Source: Saprospiraceae bacterium
Lineage (GTDB): Bacteria; Bacteroidota; Bacteroidia; Chitinophagales; Saprospiraceae
DNA length: 64,000 nt
Reading direction: 5' to 3'
Assembly: GCA_028285545.1 (NCBI GenBank)
Contig: JANQPA010000019.1
Location: 1-64,000, forward strand
Shown here: piece after piece, positions 1 through 8,170 of the stretch
Numbering within the stretch: the stretch's first letter is position 1
Layout of the letters: each line of letters begins with the position of its first letter
The notes under the pieces: generated by a model
Told to the model about the DNA's origin: nothing
Database searches by the model: none
The model's input: only the letters and a program-made list of their open reading frames with translations
Program-made: the position numbers and the translations under genes

Positions 1-48
1 TTTAAAAAAATATATTTTTTGCTTTTTTATAAGCAGATACATATTAAA

Positions 49-84
49 GTAAAAACTAAAATTTTTAAAAATTTTAGTTTTTAC
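49..84. terminator. 36-bp perfect AT palindrome, probable terminator
   Basis: A perfect 36-bp palindrome (18-bp arms, core TTTTTAAAAA) sits 24 bp past the stop codon of the minus-strand methyltransferase. Its position suggests a transcript-end hairpin. There is no clean U tract on the minus strand, so the terminator role is inferred. Confidence 0.5.
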
Positions 85-107
85 ACAACCCCACCAACAG
101 TAGTCAT

Positions 108-884
108 TCATTTTTCCACTTCAAACAAAAACTGGTTTAAACAGAAAAAATATTCCCCCTTCTTTTCCAAGTCATCCAATTCATCAGCCCAGGCTTCTAG
201 GTCTTCTTTAGTAAGTCCCTGCTTACCCTCTGCAAAGGGTCTGATAAAATTAATCATAGAATAACTATAGGCATCTGGATTAAGAAAAGAATTGAATTGA
301 ACAATAGGGCTTTGAGATTTAATTTTTAAGCCGGCTTGCTTCAGATATTTGCTTAGAAAGCGCGGTAAGTCAGAATGCGCGCAGTGCTCTTCCCAGACTG
401 ACAACACCCTCTTCATCCGGTCCGGAACATTCGAATGCCAAAGAATCGACTTCCAATCAGTAGCCACAATAATGCCTCTTCCTCCAGGTTTGAGTATGCG
501 ATACATCTCATTAAGTACCTGAGGGATATCCTTAATGTATTCGTAGACTTGTACTGATACTGCAACATCAAAGCTATCTTCCTTAACTGGAATATTTAAA
601 GCATCTCCCATTTTAAACTCTATCCAGGGAAATTCCTGACAACGCTGACGGGCCAATTCAAGCATGGGTTCGTTTAGATCTACCCCTAGGATTTTCCCGG
701 TCATCCCTATTTGTTGAGCCATTTCTAATGTGAGATGTCCTAATCCGGCTCCAATATCAAGAACCTGTTCCCCAGCCTGTAATTGGAGGGCATCCAGGAC
801 AGCCTTGCGCCTCTTTTTTGCATCACGAGATTGGTAAAGAACTTCTAACTTCTTGGCGGTATTTTGATCGAATTGGATGCTCAT
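108..884 (-). CDS. class I SAM-dependent methyltransferase
   Basis: A 258-residue cytoplasmic protein with the Rossmann methyltransferase fold. The SAM-binding glycine loop VLDIGAGLGHLT lies near residues 41-52, an acidic residue at the end of strand 2 is in GVDLNEP (about 68-74), and motif IV/post-I residues (GDALNIP, SFDVAVS) follow. The N-terminal 'AKKRRKAVLDALQLQAGEQVLDIGAG' layout resembles the UbiE/arsenite-methyltransferase type of small-molecule enzyme. The substrate cannot be told from sequence. It is monocistronic, divergent from the T9SS gene at 1141. The ATG start gives a normal family length. Confidence 0.85.
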   Translation of the reverse strand: MSIQFDQNTAKKLEVLYQSRDAKKRRKAVLDALQLQAGEQVLDIGAGLGHLTLEMAQQIGMTGKILGVDLNEPMLELARQRCQEFPWIEFKMGDALNIPVKEDSFDVAVSVQVYEYIKDIPQVLNEMYRILKPGGRGIIVATDWKSILWHSNVPDRMKRVLSVWEEHCAHSDLPRFLSKYLKQAGLKIKSQSPIVQFNSFLNPDAYSYSMINFIRPFAEGKQGLTKEDLEAWADELDDLEKKGEYFFCLNQFLFEVEK

Positions 885-1092
885 TGGATACTTTTTTGTG
901 AATTTAATGTACCTAAATTATATAGAAAATCTTTAAATATTGGTTCATAGCAACATCCCAGCTGCCTAAGCAATATCCTTTCAGTCTGGAGGCTGACAAT
1001 GTAGTGGGTATGGCTTGGACGGTACACCAACTGCCAACTACAACAAGTTGGTACATAAGTTAGAATATGCAAGTTAGTATACGAAAAGCCTC

Positions 1093-1123
1093 TTGAAAAA
1101 TTAATTTAACAGAACTAACTTTT
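1093..1123 (+). promoter_or_regulatory. predicted Bacteroidota promoter for the T9SS cargo gene
   Basis: TTG (1093-1095), 20-bp spacer, TAACTTTT (1116-1123), which resembles the -33/-7 pattern TTTG-N19/20-TAnnTTTG. It lies 17 bp upstream of the ATG at 1141. The rest of 885-1140 shows only a weak CCAACT/AGTTGG hairpin near 1028-1045. Confidence 0.45.
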
Positions 1124-1140
1124 CTGCCAAAATCCTAGCT

Positions 1141-2136
1141 ATGAAAAAGATGCTCCTATTTGTTTTGATTTTCAGTTCTTTTAAAATCTTAGCTCAATCT
1201 GTTCCTTATACCTTTCACTATACCCAAGAAAACTTTGAATACTTAACTGATCCAATCTCAGTAAATGAAGATAAAGTATGGGATACGCAAAATTTTTCAC
1301 AATTATTCGAATTGGGATTTGATTTTACTGTTGGGGATCAAACATTTGACAAAATTGAAATTAGATCTGGGGGTATTGATTTTCATCAAGAAGGAGCCAC
1401 TAGAAAGAAAAGATTATTTTCACTTTATAAACTTTTAATAGATAAAGGTGCAACAGAGAGCCTATCTCCAATTTCATACCAAATATTTAAGGGAGAAAAT
1501 AATAATGAAGCCATTTTTAAAGTGGAATGGAGGAATGCAGGAATAGTAGGAAATGGTCCTTCCACCCCTCCTATTGCAGAGGATTTTGTCGATATTCAAG
1601 TCTGGTTACATCAAAACAGCAACCAAATTAGTATCCATTTTGGGCCAAGTCATATTAGTCAAGGTTCCCCTTTGTATTCACTTAATAGCACCAATTTTTT
1701 AGGAATAAAATTATTAGTTAATGATAATTTCATTGGCCCAATAGGAAATGGAAATATGCCGACTTATATTATTGGAAATTGTACTCCTACTACCTGTAAT
1801 CGAAATATTGGAGGTTATCCAAGTGAAGGAATAGTTTATTGGTTTAATTATACTGGAATTTCAACGTCAATTGCTGAAGAGGAAAAGGAGATTGGTTTGT
1901 CAGTCTTCCCTAATCCAATGGGTGATCAAGCCAATGTTAAAATAATGGATGAAGATTTTACAGATTTTAATGGCTTGTACTTATACAATTCTTATGGGCA
2001 ATTAATTTGGAAACAGCTGGACTCTGTAAAAGGAGAAATGACGACAATCAATTTAGAGGGCAGAGCACCTGGTTTATATTATTTAATTGCAGATCATTCA
2101 AAGGGTTTAATCACAAAAAAAATAATGAAAAAATAG
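1141..2136 (+). CDS. secreted protein with T9SS type A sorting domain
   Basis: A 331-residue exported protein. Residues 1-19 form a signal peptide ending ILAQS. The middle (about 20-240) is a unique, probably beta-rich domain that I do not recognise. The C-terminal roughly 80 residues begin with the hallmark SVFPNPM, continue with the YNSYGQLIW strand and end in KKIMKK. That is the type IX secretion C-terminal sorting domain, which directs export across the outer membrane and surface attachment. It is a single gene with its own promoter. Its function beyond being T9SS cargo is unknown. Confidence 0.85.
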   Translation: MKKMLLFVLIFSSFKILAQSVPYTFHYTQENFEYLTDPISVNEDKVWDTQNFSQLFELGFDFTVGDQTFDKIEIRSGGIDFHQEGATRKKRLFSLYKLLIDKGATESLSPISYQIFKGENNNEAIFKVEWRNAGIVGNGPSTPPIAEDFVDIQVWLHQNSNQISIHFGPSHISQGSPLYSLNSTNFLGIKLLVNDNFIGPIGNGNMPTYIIGNCTPTTCNRNIGGYPSEGIVYWFNYTGISTSIAEEEKEIGLSVFPNPMGDQANVKIMDEDFTDFNGLYLYNSYGQLIWKQLDSVKGEMTTINLEGRAPGLYYLIADHSKGLITKKIMKK

Positions 2137-2162
2137 GCGGCTGATCATATCTAATCAACCCA

Positions 2163-3221
2163 TCACATCTGTACATTGTGTTCTTCCGGAAATTGCTTTG
2201 GAATCACTTTATCATCTTCATCTAATAATTGTCGTAAATCAATCTCGATGCCTCGCGAGATAGTAGAAATTGGAACATCATTAGCAGAGCCCTCAAATGG
2301 GTTTTCACCAACTGTACCTATACGCTGCATGGTATGAAACACCCACGAAACCAGCGTACAAAAGGGAATGGCCAACCAGGTAAAACACCAACTCCACAAA
2401 AAGTTATCAGATAGATTCCCGGCGATTTTCGAAAACTCAGGAACAATGCCAAAAGGTAAGAGAATCAAAAAAATCCAGACAAAAATATGGGACAGAGTAG
2501 CATATTGACGAGGATAAGGGAAGTTTTTAATCCTTTCTGACTTACCTTGCAAGGTAAATAATTCCTCCAACACATTTTCCAATTCTAAAAAAGCAAATTC
2601 CCATATTAAACCTTGTTCTTTCAATTCCCTCAGGTGCTTGGATTGCAAATAAAGAGTAGCTGCTGCTTTATTTTTTTTACTAAGGATATATTCCCACTCT
2701 TCAGGTTCCAGATAATGAAACAAATCATCCTCCAAGCTAAAAACCTTCTCTGGAATATGTATAACCTTTGACCATTCCCGATTGGTGCGGTGTAACTCGA
2801 AAGCTTCCCATTTTTTGGTTTGCCGCATAGCATGTCGCAGAGCAGTAAGCCAGGCAATATGTCGATAGACTAAGGTCTTTCGATGTTCATGTAGTTTAGT
2901 CTCATCGACAGGAATCTTTGCATATTCATCTGTCACCATATCTTTGGTCTTCATCCCCCAGGTTCGGGATGTATTGACAATACCTCCCCAAATTTTCCGG
3001 GCTTCCCATATCCGGCCATAAGCCGCATTATTTTGAAAACCAACCATAAAGGCAACTGCGGTACCTATCAAGGCAACCGGAGTCCAAGGCACATTCAAAA
3101 AAGTCAGACCGAATGTATCGTAAAGGAGTACAACCAAGGCAGAAAAGATTAGGAACCCGTATGTTTCCCAACGGGTCCAATGTAACATCTCTTTTGTGGA
3201 ATATCTTACTTTAGTTTGCAT
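2163..3221 (-). CDS. bestrophin-family anion channel protein
   Basis: A 352-residue inner-membrane protein of the bestrophin/UPF0187 family, which forms pentameric chloride-type channels. Two hydrophobic segments lie near the N-terminus (about 20-60: YGFLIFSALVVLLYDTFGLTFL and PVALIGTAVAFMVGFQ), followed by the conserved N-x-x-YGRIWEARKIWGGIVN stretch. Two more membrane segments lie around 240-300 before a cytoplasmic tail with ENPFEGSANDVPI, matching the family's conserved ENPFG-DxxDxP region. It starts 9 bp after the stop of the MdaB remnant on the same strand and so is probably the last gene of the peroxiredoxin operon. Confidence 0.88.
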   Translation of the reverse strand: MQTKVRYSTKEMLHWTRWETYGFLIFSALVVLLYDTFGLTFLNVPWTPVALIGTAVAFMVGFQNNAAYGRIWEARKIWGGIVNTSRTWGMKTKDMVTDEYAKIPVDETKLHEHRKTLVYRHIAWLTALRHAMRQTKKWEAFELHRTNREWSKVIHIPEKVFSLEDDLFHYLEPEEWEYILSKKNKAAATLYLQSKHLRELKEQGLIWEFAFLELENVLEELFTLQGKSERIKNFPYPRQYATLSHIFVWIFLILLPFGIVPEFSKIAGNLSDNFLWSWCFTWLAIPFCTLVSWVFHTMQRIGTVGENPFEGSANDVPISTISRGIEIDLRQLLDEDDKVIPKQFPEEHNVQM

Positions 3222-3230
3222 CTGTTTTTA

Positions 3231-3386
3231 TTAAAAATAATGATTCATGTGTGCCTCAAATCGTCGTTTTACCTCATAGCCTTTGCCTTTGAAAATTTCA
3301 GCTGCTTTTTCAACCAATTCACCATAAAGCTTACCTTCAGTAAAAGGGTAATATTGATGGCCATTTATGATAAATACTTTATTCAT
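3231..3386 (-). pseudogene. N-terminal remnant of an MdaB-type NAD(P)H:quinone reductase
   Basis: A 51-codon reading frame whose first ~40 residues (MNKVFIINGHQYYPFTEGKL, then LVEKAAEIFKGKGYEVK) match the start of flavodoxin-fold quinone reductases of the MdaB/Kef-ancillary type, including the first strand and FMN-binding loop. Intact members are about 190 residues, so roughly three quarters of the enzyme is missing, including all NAD(P)H-binding parts. The ATG overlaps the peroxiredoxin stop codon as TGATG, so the original translational coupling is preserved. It ends in MNHYF-TAA, 9 bp before the bestrophin start. Most likely a deletion remnant. Confidence 0.75.
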
Positions 3387-4054
3387 CAAGAATTAATTTT
3401 TTCAATTTTTATACTTTTTAATACTTCCATTAATTCATCTGGATTGGGGCGATTTCTATAATCAGGTTTGCTTTCCGCATATCTAATAATGCCTTCTTGA
3501 TCAATAATAAATCTTGCAGGCATGGGAAGAGCCCATTCATCATTTCCTTGTTGAAGTTCAAGGTTGATGTTAAATTTATCCCTGTAAAGTTCTTTCAAAT
3601 CCTGGGGGTAATAAAACTTCAACCCAAATTGAGCAGCCAATACATTTTTCGCGTCATGGAGAATATCAAAATTCAGCCTTTGCATACGGATGATTTTCTG
3701 CAGAAACTGAGGTAGTTCAGGAGATATACCCAATATGGTTGCTCCTGTTTCTTCTATCTCTGGAACATATTTTTTCAGGTTGGCCAAATCAGCATTGCAG
3801 TACGGACACCATACCCCTCTATAAAAAGTAAGAACCAACATACCTTTTGATAAAATTTCTTCGCTCGAAACGATTTTACCATTTTGATCGACCAACTCAA
3901 AGGAGGGGGCTTTTTGCCCTACCTTTAGTACTTTTTCCTGAATTCCTGATTGTTCCAAATCATGAGTCGCCTTATGCATAATTTTGAGATAAGAAGGAGG
4001 CATATTCCCTTCAATCCGTTTTTTAATGCTTTTTAATTTTTCTTGAAAATCCAT
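3386..4054 (-). CDS. peroxiredoxin-like AhpC/TSA family protein
   Basis: A 222-residue thioredoxin-fold protein that probably reduces peroxides. Residues 45-75 give the family entry (GQKAPSFELVDQNGK). The active-site strand-loop is LTFYRGVWCPYCNADL with Cys83 and Cys86. This FYRGxWCPYC form belongs to the peroxiredoxin-like group rather than classical AhpC (PxxxTxxC). A conserved Arg (PARFIIDQEG) follows near residue 180. It is the first gene of a minus-strand operon with the MdaB remnant, divergent from a lysR gene. The arrangement suggests LysR-controlled oxidative or quinone stress defence. Confidence 0.85.
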   Translation of the reverse strand: MDFQEKLKSIKKRIEGNMPPSYLKIMHKATHDLEQSGIQEKVLKVGQKAPSFELVDQNGKIVSSEEILSKGMLVLTFYRGVWCPYCNADLANLKKYVPEIEETGATILGISPELPQFLQKIIRMQRLNFDILHDAKNVLAAQFGLKFYYPQDLKELYRDKFNINLELQQGNDEWALPMPARFIIDQEGIIRYAESKPDYRNRPNPDELMEVLKSIKIEKINS

Positions 4055-4171
4055 TATCTGTATTTTAGATTACTATCATTAAATTAATTTCTTTTGACGA
4101 TACAAAGGTCTGCATTATATTTACATCGTCAAAACAGATTTATTCAATTACTATCATCTATATTTTAGATT
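4055..4171. promoter_or_regulatory. paired LysR-box candidates flanking the divergent intergenic region
   Basis: ATCTGTATTTTAGAT (4057-4071 region, just upstream of the peroxiredoxin ATG) and ATCTATATTTTAGAT (about 4157-4171, abutting the lysR ATG) are near-identical. Each has the T-N11-A inverted form typical of LysR binding sites. ACTATCAT lies beside each copy. This is a candidate operator pair for the LysR protein encoded at 4172. Confidence 0.55.
4092..4134. promoter_or_regulatory. symmetric divergent promoter for lysR and peroxiredoxin
   Basis: A perfect 10-bp inverted repeat, TTTTGACGAT (4092-4101) and ATCGTCAAAA (4125-4134), supplies a -33 element for each direction. Plus strand: TTTTG, 19 bp, TATATTTA (4116-4123). 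Minus strand: TTTTG, 19 bp, GACCTTTG (4110-4103). Each -7 matches TAnnTTTG at all but one defined position. Both promoters overlap, so they should compete or be co-regulated. Confidence 0.6.
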
Positions 4172-5014
4172 ATGAATTTGCAATTCGTAAAATATTTTGT
4201 TACCCTGGCAGAAGTAGGCAACTTTACTCATGCAGCTGAGAAAGTCCATGTTGTTCAATCCACCTTTTCTACAGGCATCAAAAAATTAGAACAGCAGGTC
4301 AACTGCAAATTATTCTACAGAGACAATCGCAAGGTATTGCTCACTGATGAGGGCAAGCAATTGCTCCCTAAAGCCAAGCAGTTGTTAAGAACATGGGATG
4401 AGATGGAGAGCATTTTTTCTGAAGAATATTGCAAACCTTTAAAATTAGGGGTGGTTAGCGAAATTGATTTTAATGCCATCGTTCCCATGATGAAGTCATT
4501 TCATGAACTGTACCCTAATATTGAAACACAAATTCTCGAAAACAGTGAAGTTGAACTACATCAGATGCTGAAAAATGAAAGCATTGACGGCTATTTTCAA
4601 AAATACATCCCCTTTGACCACAGTGATTTTGAATATCGACTTATCAGAAAAGATAGGTTAGTATTAGCTGTCCCAAGTAATCATCCATTTTCTGCCAAGA
4701 AAAAGCTGCCCTTACAAGCCCTTGACGGTCAAAATTTAATAGAACGAACCAATTGCTCTTTATACAGCCAAGTAGAAGAGTGCCTGAACAAAACCAACAT
4801 TCGGCCTAAAGTTGTATTTAAAGCCAAGGGTGATGATATGGCAAAATCACTGGTGGCTTCTGGAATTGGGATTTCATTAGTTCCCAGCATCGAAATGGAG
4901 TATCCTAACGTCAAATATGTGCAAATAGCTGATCAGCGATTCGATAGAAAGATTTTTGTGATATGGAAAAAAGGAAGCGTTTCGAAAACGATGGAAAAGC
5001 TACTTAAAATATAG
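4172..5014 (+). CDS. LysR-family transcriptional regulator
   Basis: A 280-residue DNA-binding protein. The N-terminal winged helix-turn-helix (residues 1-60) has the classical LysR pattern FVKYFVTLAEVGNFTHAAEKVHVVQSTFSTGIKKLE, with one change: FS-T replaces the usual PSALS. The C-terminal periplasmic-binding-protein-like effector domain spans about 85-280. It is divergent from the peroxiredoxin gene across a 117-bp shared control region, the standard layout for a LysR regulator and its target. It resembles the OxyR/CynR-like activators, but no redox cysteine pair can be assigned with confidence. Confidence 0.9.
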   Translation: MNLQFVKYFVTLAEVGNFTHAAEKVHVVQSTFSTGIKKLEQQVNCKLFYRDNRKVLLTDEGKQLLPKAKQLLRTWDEMESIFSEEYCKPLKLGVVSEIDFNAIVPMMKSFHELYPNIETQILENSEVELHQMLKNESIDGYFQKYIPFDHSDFEYRLIRKDRLVLAVPSNHPFSAKKKLPLQALDGQNLIERTNCSLYSQVEECLNKTNIRPKVVFKAKGDDMAKSLVASGIGISLVPSIEMEYPNVKYVQIADQRFDRKIFVIWKKGSVSKTMEKLLKI

Positions 5015-5058
5015 ATAAAACCCATACCTATCTTCAATTTAATAAGCCCCTAAATCCT

Positions 5059-5078
5059 CCTTTAAAAAAATTTAAAGG
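5059..5078 (+). terminator. hairpin after lysR
   Basis: CCTTTAAA, AAAA loop, TTTAAAGG, 45 bp after the lysR stop and followed 14 bp later by a T7 run. A plausible but weak terminator. Confidence 0.35.
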
Positions 5079-5155
5079 CCAATTCAAACTATTTTTTTCT
5101 GCTCAGGCAACGTTTTTCATAGAGGCTGTCTCTTACTCTACCAAAAAGCGACACC

Positions 5156-5905
5156 ATGAAAAGATTCACCCTATTGTTAGTTTTAGCCCTTGGCTTAAGT
5201 CAATGTAATATTTTAGAAAAAGATAGTTTTCCTGAACCAGGAGACCCCATAAGCTTGGATGCTGATAATATTGTACTTAGTCTGAATACCGGAACGAGTT
5301 TAATTAACATCCCCGGACTGTTATCTAATGACGTCAAAGCTGGGGAGGTGGAATATATCAAGCCTCCCCGATTTGGCACTCTCACCGTTGCCAATGATAA
5401 ATTTTTGAGATATACCCCCTTGGAAGAAAAAGGGGATTACGAAGAAGAGATTATTATAAAAAATCCGGCCAATCCTGCTGAAGAGATACCTGTTACGATT
5501 GTAGTTAGGTCAGGATCTGACGATTTTTGCAGTGTCTATCAGTTTGAGCCTACTTATTTAGGGGTTCCATTAGCCTACACCGTTAAACAAGGTGAATCCT
5601 TTGAGACGGATCTAATTGATCTATTTTGTGATTATCAAAGAGGAGGTAGTGCTGGGGTCATTGAATCCTACCATCCGGAATTAAGGGGAGATGGATTTGA
5701 AATTCATATTAGTACACAAAATGCCAAACTCACTTTTAATCCTGTTGGAGATTATATTGGAAAACATGGCATTATCTATGAGCTATGTTATGACCTTAGT
5801 GACGAAGATTGTTTAAAAAATGAGCAGTTTTTTGACTGCCCTACTTATCCACAATCTTGTAAATATTTTCTTTACACCTATGTAGAAATAAAGGTTGTAG
5901 AATAA
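5156..5905 (+). CDS. lipoprotein with bacterial Ig/cadherin-like N-terminal domain
   Basis: A 249-residue lipoprotein. The signal peptide ends in the lipobox LSQC with Cys17 as the lipid-bearing residue. Residues about 30-120 contain DADNIVLSLNTGTSLINIPGLLSNDV and FGTLTVANDKFLRYTP. This is the 'VLANDxxxxG...GTVxxxxDGSFTYTP' pattern of Ig-like tandem domains found in bacterial surface proteins. The remainder is cysteine-rich (CSVYQF, CDYQ, CYDLSDEDC, CPTYPQSCKY), perhaps disulphide-bonded. Monocistronic. Function unknown, probably cell surface. Confidence 0.7.
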   Translation: MKRFTLLLVLALGLSQCNILEKDSFPEPGDPISLDADNIVLSLNTGTSLINIPGLLSNDVKAGEVEYIKPPRFGTLTVANDKFLRYTPLEEKGDYEEEIIIKNPANPAEEIPVTIVVRSGSDDFCSVYQFEPTYLGVPLAYTVKQGESFETDLIDLFCDYQRGGSAGVIESYHPELRGDGFEIHISTQNAKLTFNPVGDYIGKHGIIYELCYDLSDEDCLKNEQFFDCPTYPQSCKYFLYTYVEIKVVE

Positions 5906-5999
5906 TTAATGGAGTTTTAGGTTGGGTAACCTCAAACTTCTTCACCCTTAAGTCAAAATTGTATGGACTTTTCAATTTGAATTATGCATCTGGGTCATT

Positions 6000-6092
6000 A
6001 TCAATTTCAATATCAATTTCAATATCAATATCAATATCAATATCAAAATTTAACAGAGTATTGAAATTGCGATTGAAATTGGAATTGGAATT
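6000..6092. repeat. hexamer-period inverted repeat element (copy 1)
   Basis: The left arm consists of tandem TCAATA/TCAATT hexamers (6000-6047). After a short spacer the right arm runs in the complementary sense as ATTGAA/ATTGGA hexamers (6060-6092). Folded back it would make a long imperfect stem. Same design as the elements at 8005-8170 and 62098-62219. Confidence 0.7.
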
Positions 6093-6133
6093 TTTTGACT
6101 TCATGTTCATTTGCTATTACCCTTAAATACTTG

Positions 6134-6709
6134 ATGCCAAAAGAAAAGAGAAATAATACCTCTATCGATTTAAACATCATCCAATCCTGTCAAAAGGGAG
6201 AAGTAAAAGGCCAGGAAAATTTTTATAAGCAATATGGCCCCTTGGTGATGTCTATCTGCCTGCGCTATGCTGCTAACCGGACAGATGCAGAGGATATTTT
6301 TCAGGAAGCCTTCATTACTATTTTTGAAAAAATAAAACATTTAAAGCAAGCAGACAGGCTTGTTTCCTGGATTTATAAAATTATTATTTCCAAGGTAGTT
6401 CGATTTTACAGAAAAAAAATACAGATCGAGGAAGTCTCCGATTTTAACATGCCACCAGGATATATTGTACAGGAAAATGAAATTATTCAAGCCCTATCTA
6501 CATCTGAGCTCCTCGCATTGGTCCAACAACTGCCAACAGGGTATCGTCTTGTTTTCAATTTACACATAATAGAGGGTTTTAGTCATAAAGAGATTGCCCA
6601 AATGATTGGGGTTACAGAGGCGACTTCCAGAAGTCAGCTTTTTAAAGCTAAACAGTGGTTAAAAAAGAGAATTCATAAAGCTTGTAGCATTCCGACTTAT
6701 GAAAAATGA
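6134..6709 (+). CDS. ECF RNA polymerase sigma factor
   Basis: A 191-residue sigma-70 family ECF factor. Region 2 is around residues 30-90 (YGPLVMSICLRYAANRTDAEDIFQEAFITIFEKI). Region 4 is around 140-190 with a helix-turn-helix FSHKEIAQMIGVTEATSRSQLFKAK. I chose the ATG at 6134 (MPKEKRN). The frame is open to 6095, but that extension gives an unusual cysteine-containing hydrophobic leader, and the region immediately upstream is repeat DNA. It overlaps the next gene by 11 bp, implying coupled expression with a membrane partner that probably acts as its anti-sigma factor. Confidence 0.85.
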   Translation: MPKEKRNNTSIDLNIIQSCQKGEVKGQENFYKQYGPLVMSICLRYAANRTDAEDIFQEAFITIFEKIKHLKQADRLVSWIYKIIISKVVRFYRKKIQIEEVSDFNMPPGYIVQENEIIQALSTSELLALVQQLPTGYRLVFNLHIIEGFSHKEIAQMIGVTEATSRSQLFKAKQWLKKRIHKACSIPTYEK

Positions 6710-7997
6710 AAAAAACAGCAATTTTGAAGATCAGGTTCGATTAAAATTATCGAATATAGATGCCTCACTTCCTAAGGATGGTTTCAAAGCTATCCAGAAT
6801 CGCTTAGCCATTAGAAGAAGGAAGCGTGGCATTCTCTTACTCCTTATGATTCTTTTATTGGTAGGAAGCATGGGAACCTTTGTAGTTTTTAATGGGAAAA
6901 TGCTTGATTCAAAACACAACTCCGAAGAATTGCAGCAAGCTACTGAAAGGGCACCTGGCATGGATTTGCCCATCTCCGTTGAAAATGATGTAGTAAATCT
7001 GGAAAACCAATCTATTGTTCAAGAAATCAACCCTGATATAAAATCAAAAAAATCTTCAAGCAATTCAGTCAAGCTCAGCAACAATAGTAACGTAGAATTT
7101 CAAAATCAGGTGGTCAAAAAATTGAATTCGATTGCCAATGTTCAGGAAATTAGACCAAAAGCTTCTGAAAATTCCCAAACCACTGCATCAACAGATGGAA
7201 GTAGTATTGACGAAAGCCCCAATAAAAATTCATTTTCTAAAGAAGTAATGGCCAATCTAGATCCTTCTAATTTAGAAATCACCCAATTTCTAACAAACCG
7301 ATCCTTTAAGTCTATTTTTCACGAACACTATTCCCCGGTTTTTTCGAATCTTCCTTTACCTGCTAATAAGGTATCCAATGGATTGTCCTGGAAGTGGTCA
7401 ATAATTCCTGGATTACACTTTTATCATGTAAAACCCAATAAAAGTGATGACATCCATTTTTTCAAAATTGAAAACCCAGGCAACGATTGGAATATCAGTG
7501 CTGAATTTTCGGTTCATCAGAATCTCACCAAAAGGATTGCCTTTGGCATTCATGGTCAGTATTCTGTGACGCACTCCAACCTGATGCTCCAAAGTATTGA
7601 AAAAAATGCTGGTAAAGCCGTCGTACTTGATGAGGATCCTGTGAGGGGACTTTATCGCAATTATAGCCTCCGTTCTGATAAAATCGCCGGACAGTTTTAT
7701 CAAATTGGTCTGGGTGGAAGTATTCAATATCAGTTTTTGGAAAATAACAGGAATACCATTTATTCTCAACTCAATAGCTTTTATTTCCAAACCTTAAATT
7801 CCGATAAAGAACTTCTTTTTCCCAATCAGGAATTGAGGCTTGGAATGAGTCTAGGTTGGAATCGAGCCATTGGTGCAGGATGGGTAATCGGTATGCAGCC
7901 TGGATTTTCTTATGGATTACCTGTCTCTTCTTCATCGGAAATGCTAAGAATAAATAGAATGATTTTTTCTGTAGGGATTAGTGTTAGCAGGAATTGA
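6699..7997 (+). CDS. membrane-anchored sigma partner with barrel-like C-terminal domain
   Basis: A 432-residue protein coupled to the ECF sigma gene. Residues 1-43 are cytoplasmic and charged, with an anti-sigma-like helix (DQVRLKLSNIDASLPKDGFKAIQNRL). Residues 44-64 form one transmembrane helix. About 65-205 is a low-complexity Ser/Asn/Glu linker. About 215-432 looks like alternating beta-strands of an outer-membrane-barrel type (WKWSIIPGLHFYHV, ISAEFSVHQNLTKRIAFGIHGQYSV, MIFSVGISVSRN). One polypeptide with a cytoplasmic head, inner-membrane helix and barrel-like tail could span the periplasm. I know no precise family name. The anti-sigma role is inferred from position. Confidence 0.6.
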   Translation: MKNEKNSNFEDQVRLKLSNIDASLPKDGFKAIQNRLAIRRRKRGILLLLMILLLVGSMGTFVVFNGKMLDSKHNSEELQQATERAPGMDLPISVENDVVNLENQSIVQEINPDIKSKKSSSNSVKLSNNSNVEFQNQVVKKLNSIANVQEIRPKASENSQTTASTDGSSIDESPNKNSFSKEVMANLDPSNLEITQFLTNRSFKSIFHEHYSPVFSNLPLPANKVSNGLSWKWSIIPGLHFYHVKPNKSDDIHFFKIENPGNDWNISAEFSVHQNLTKRIAFGIHGQYSVTHSNLMLQSIEKNAGKAVVLDEDPVRGLYRNYSLRSDKIAGQFYQIGLGGSIQYQFLENNRNTIYSQLNSFYFQTLNSDKELLFPNQELRLGMSLGWNRAIGAGWVIGMQPGFSYGLPVSSSSEMLRINRMIFSVGISVSRN

Positions 7998-8004
7998 ATC
8001 AAAA

Positions 8005-8170
8005 CTCAATACCAATGTCAATACCAATGTCAATTACAATTTTTAAGTAGGTATAAGTATTGATATTGCCATTGATATTGCCATTGATATTGCCATTGAT
8101 ATTGCCATTGATATTGCCATTGATATTGCCATTGATATTGCCATTGAACTTGATATTGCCATTACTATTG
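8005..8170. repeat. hexamer-period inverted repeat element (copy 2), with seven exact 12-mers
   Basis: The left arm is CAATAC/CAATGT/CAATTA hexamers (8005-8042). The right arm contains seven exact tandem copies of ATTGATATTGCC (8059-8142) plus degenerate copies to 8170. The array runs into the last codon and stop (CAA TAG) of the minus-strand hydrolase at 8165. It lies between two convergent genes. Confidence 0.85.

Noticed and set aside
881-1072. 63-residue minus-strand open frame upstream of the methyltransferase
   Set aside because: Odd composition, no recognisable motif, overlaps the divergent promoter region and would end inside the methyltransferase start.
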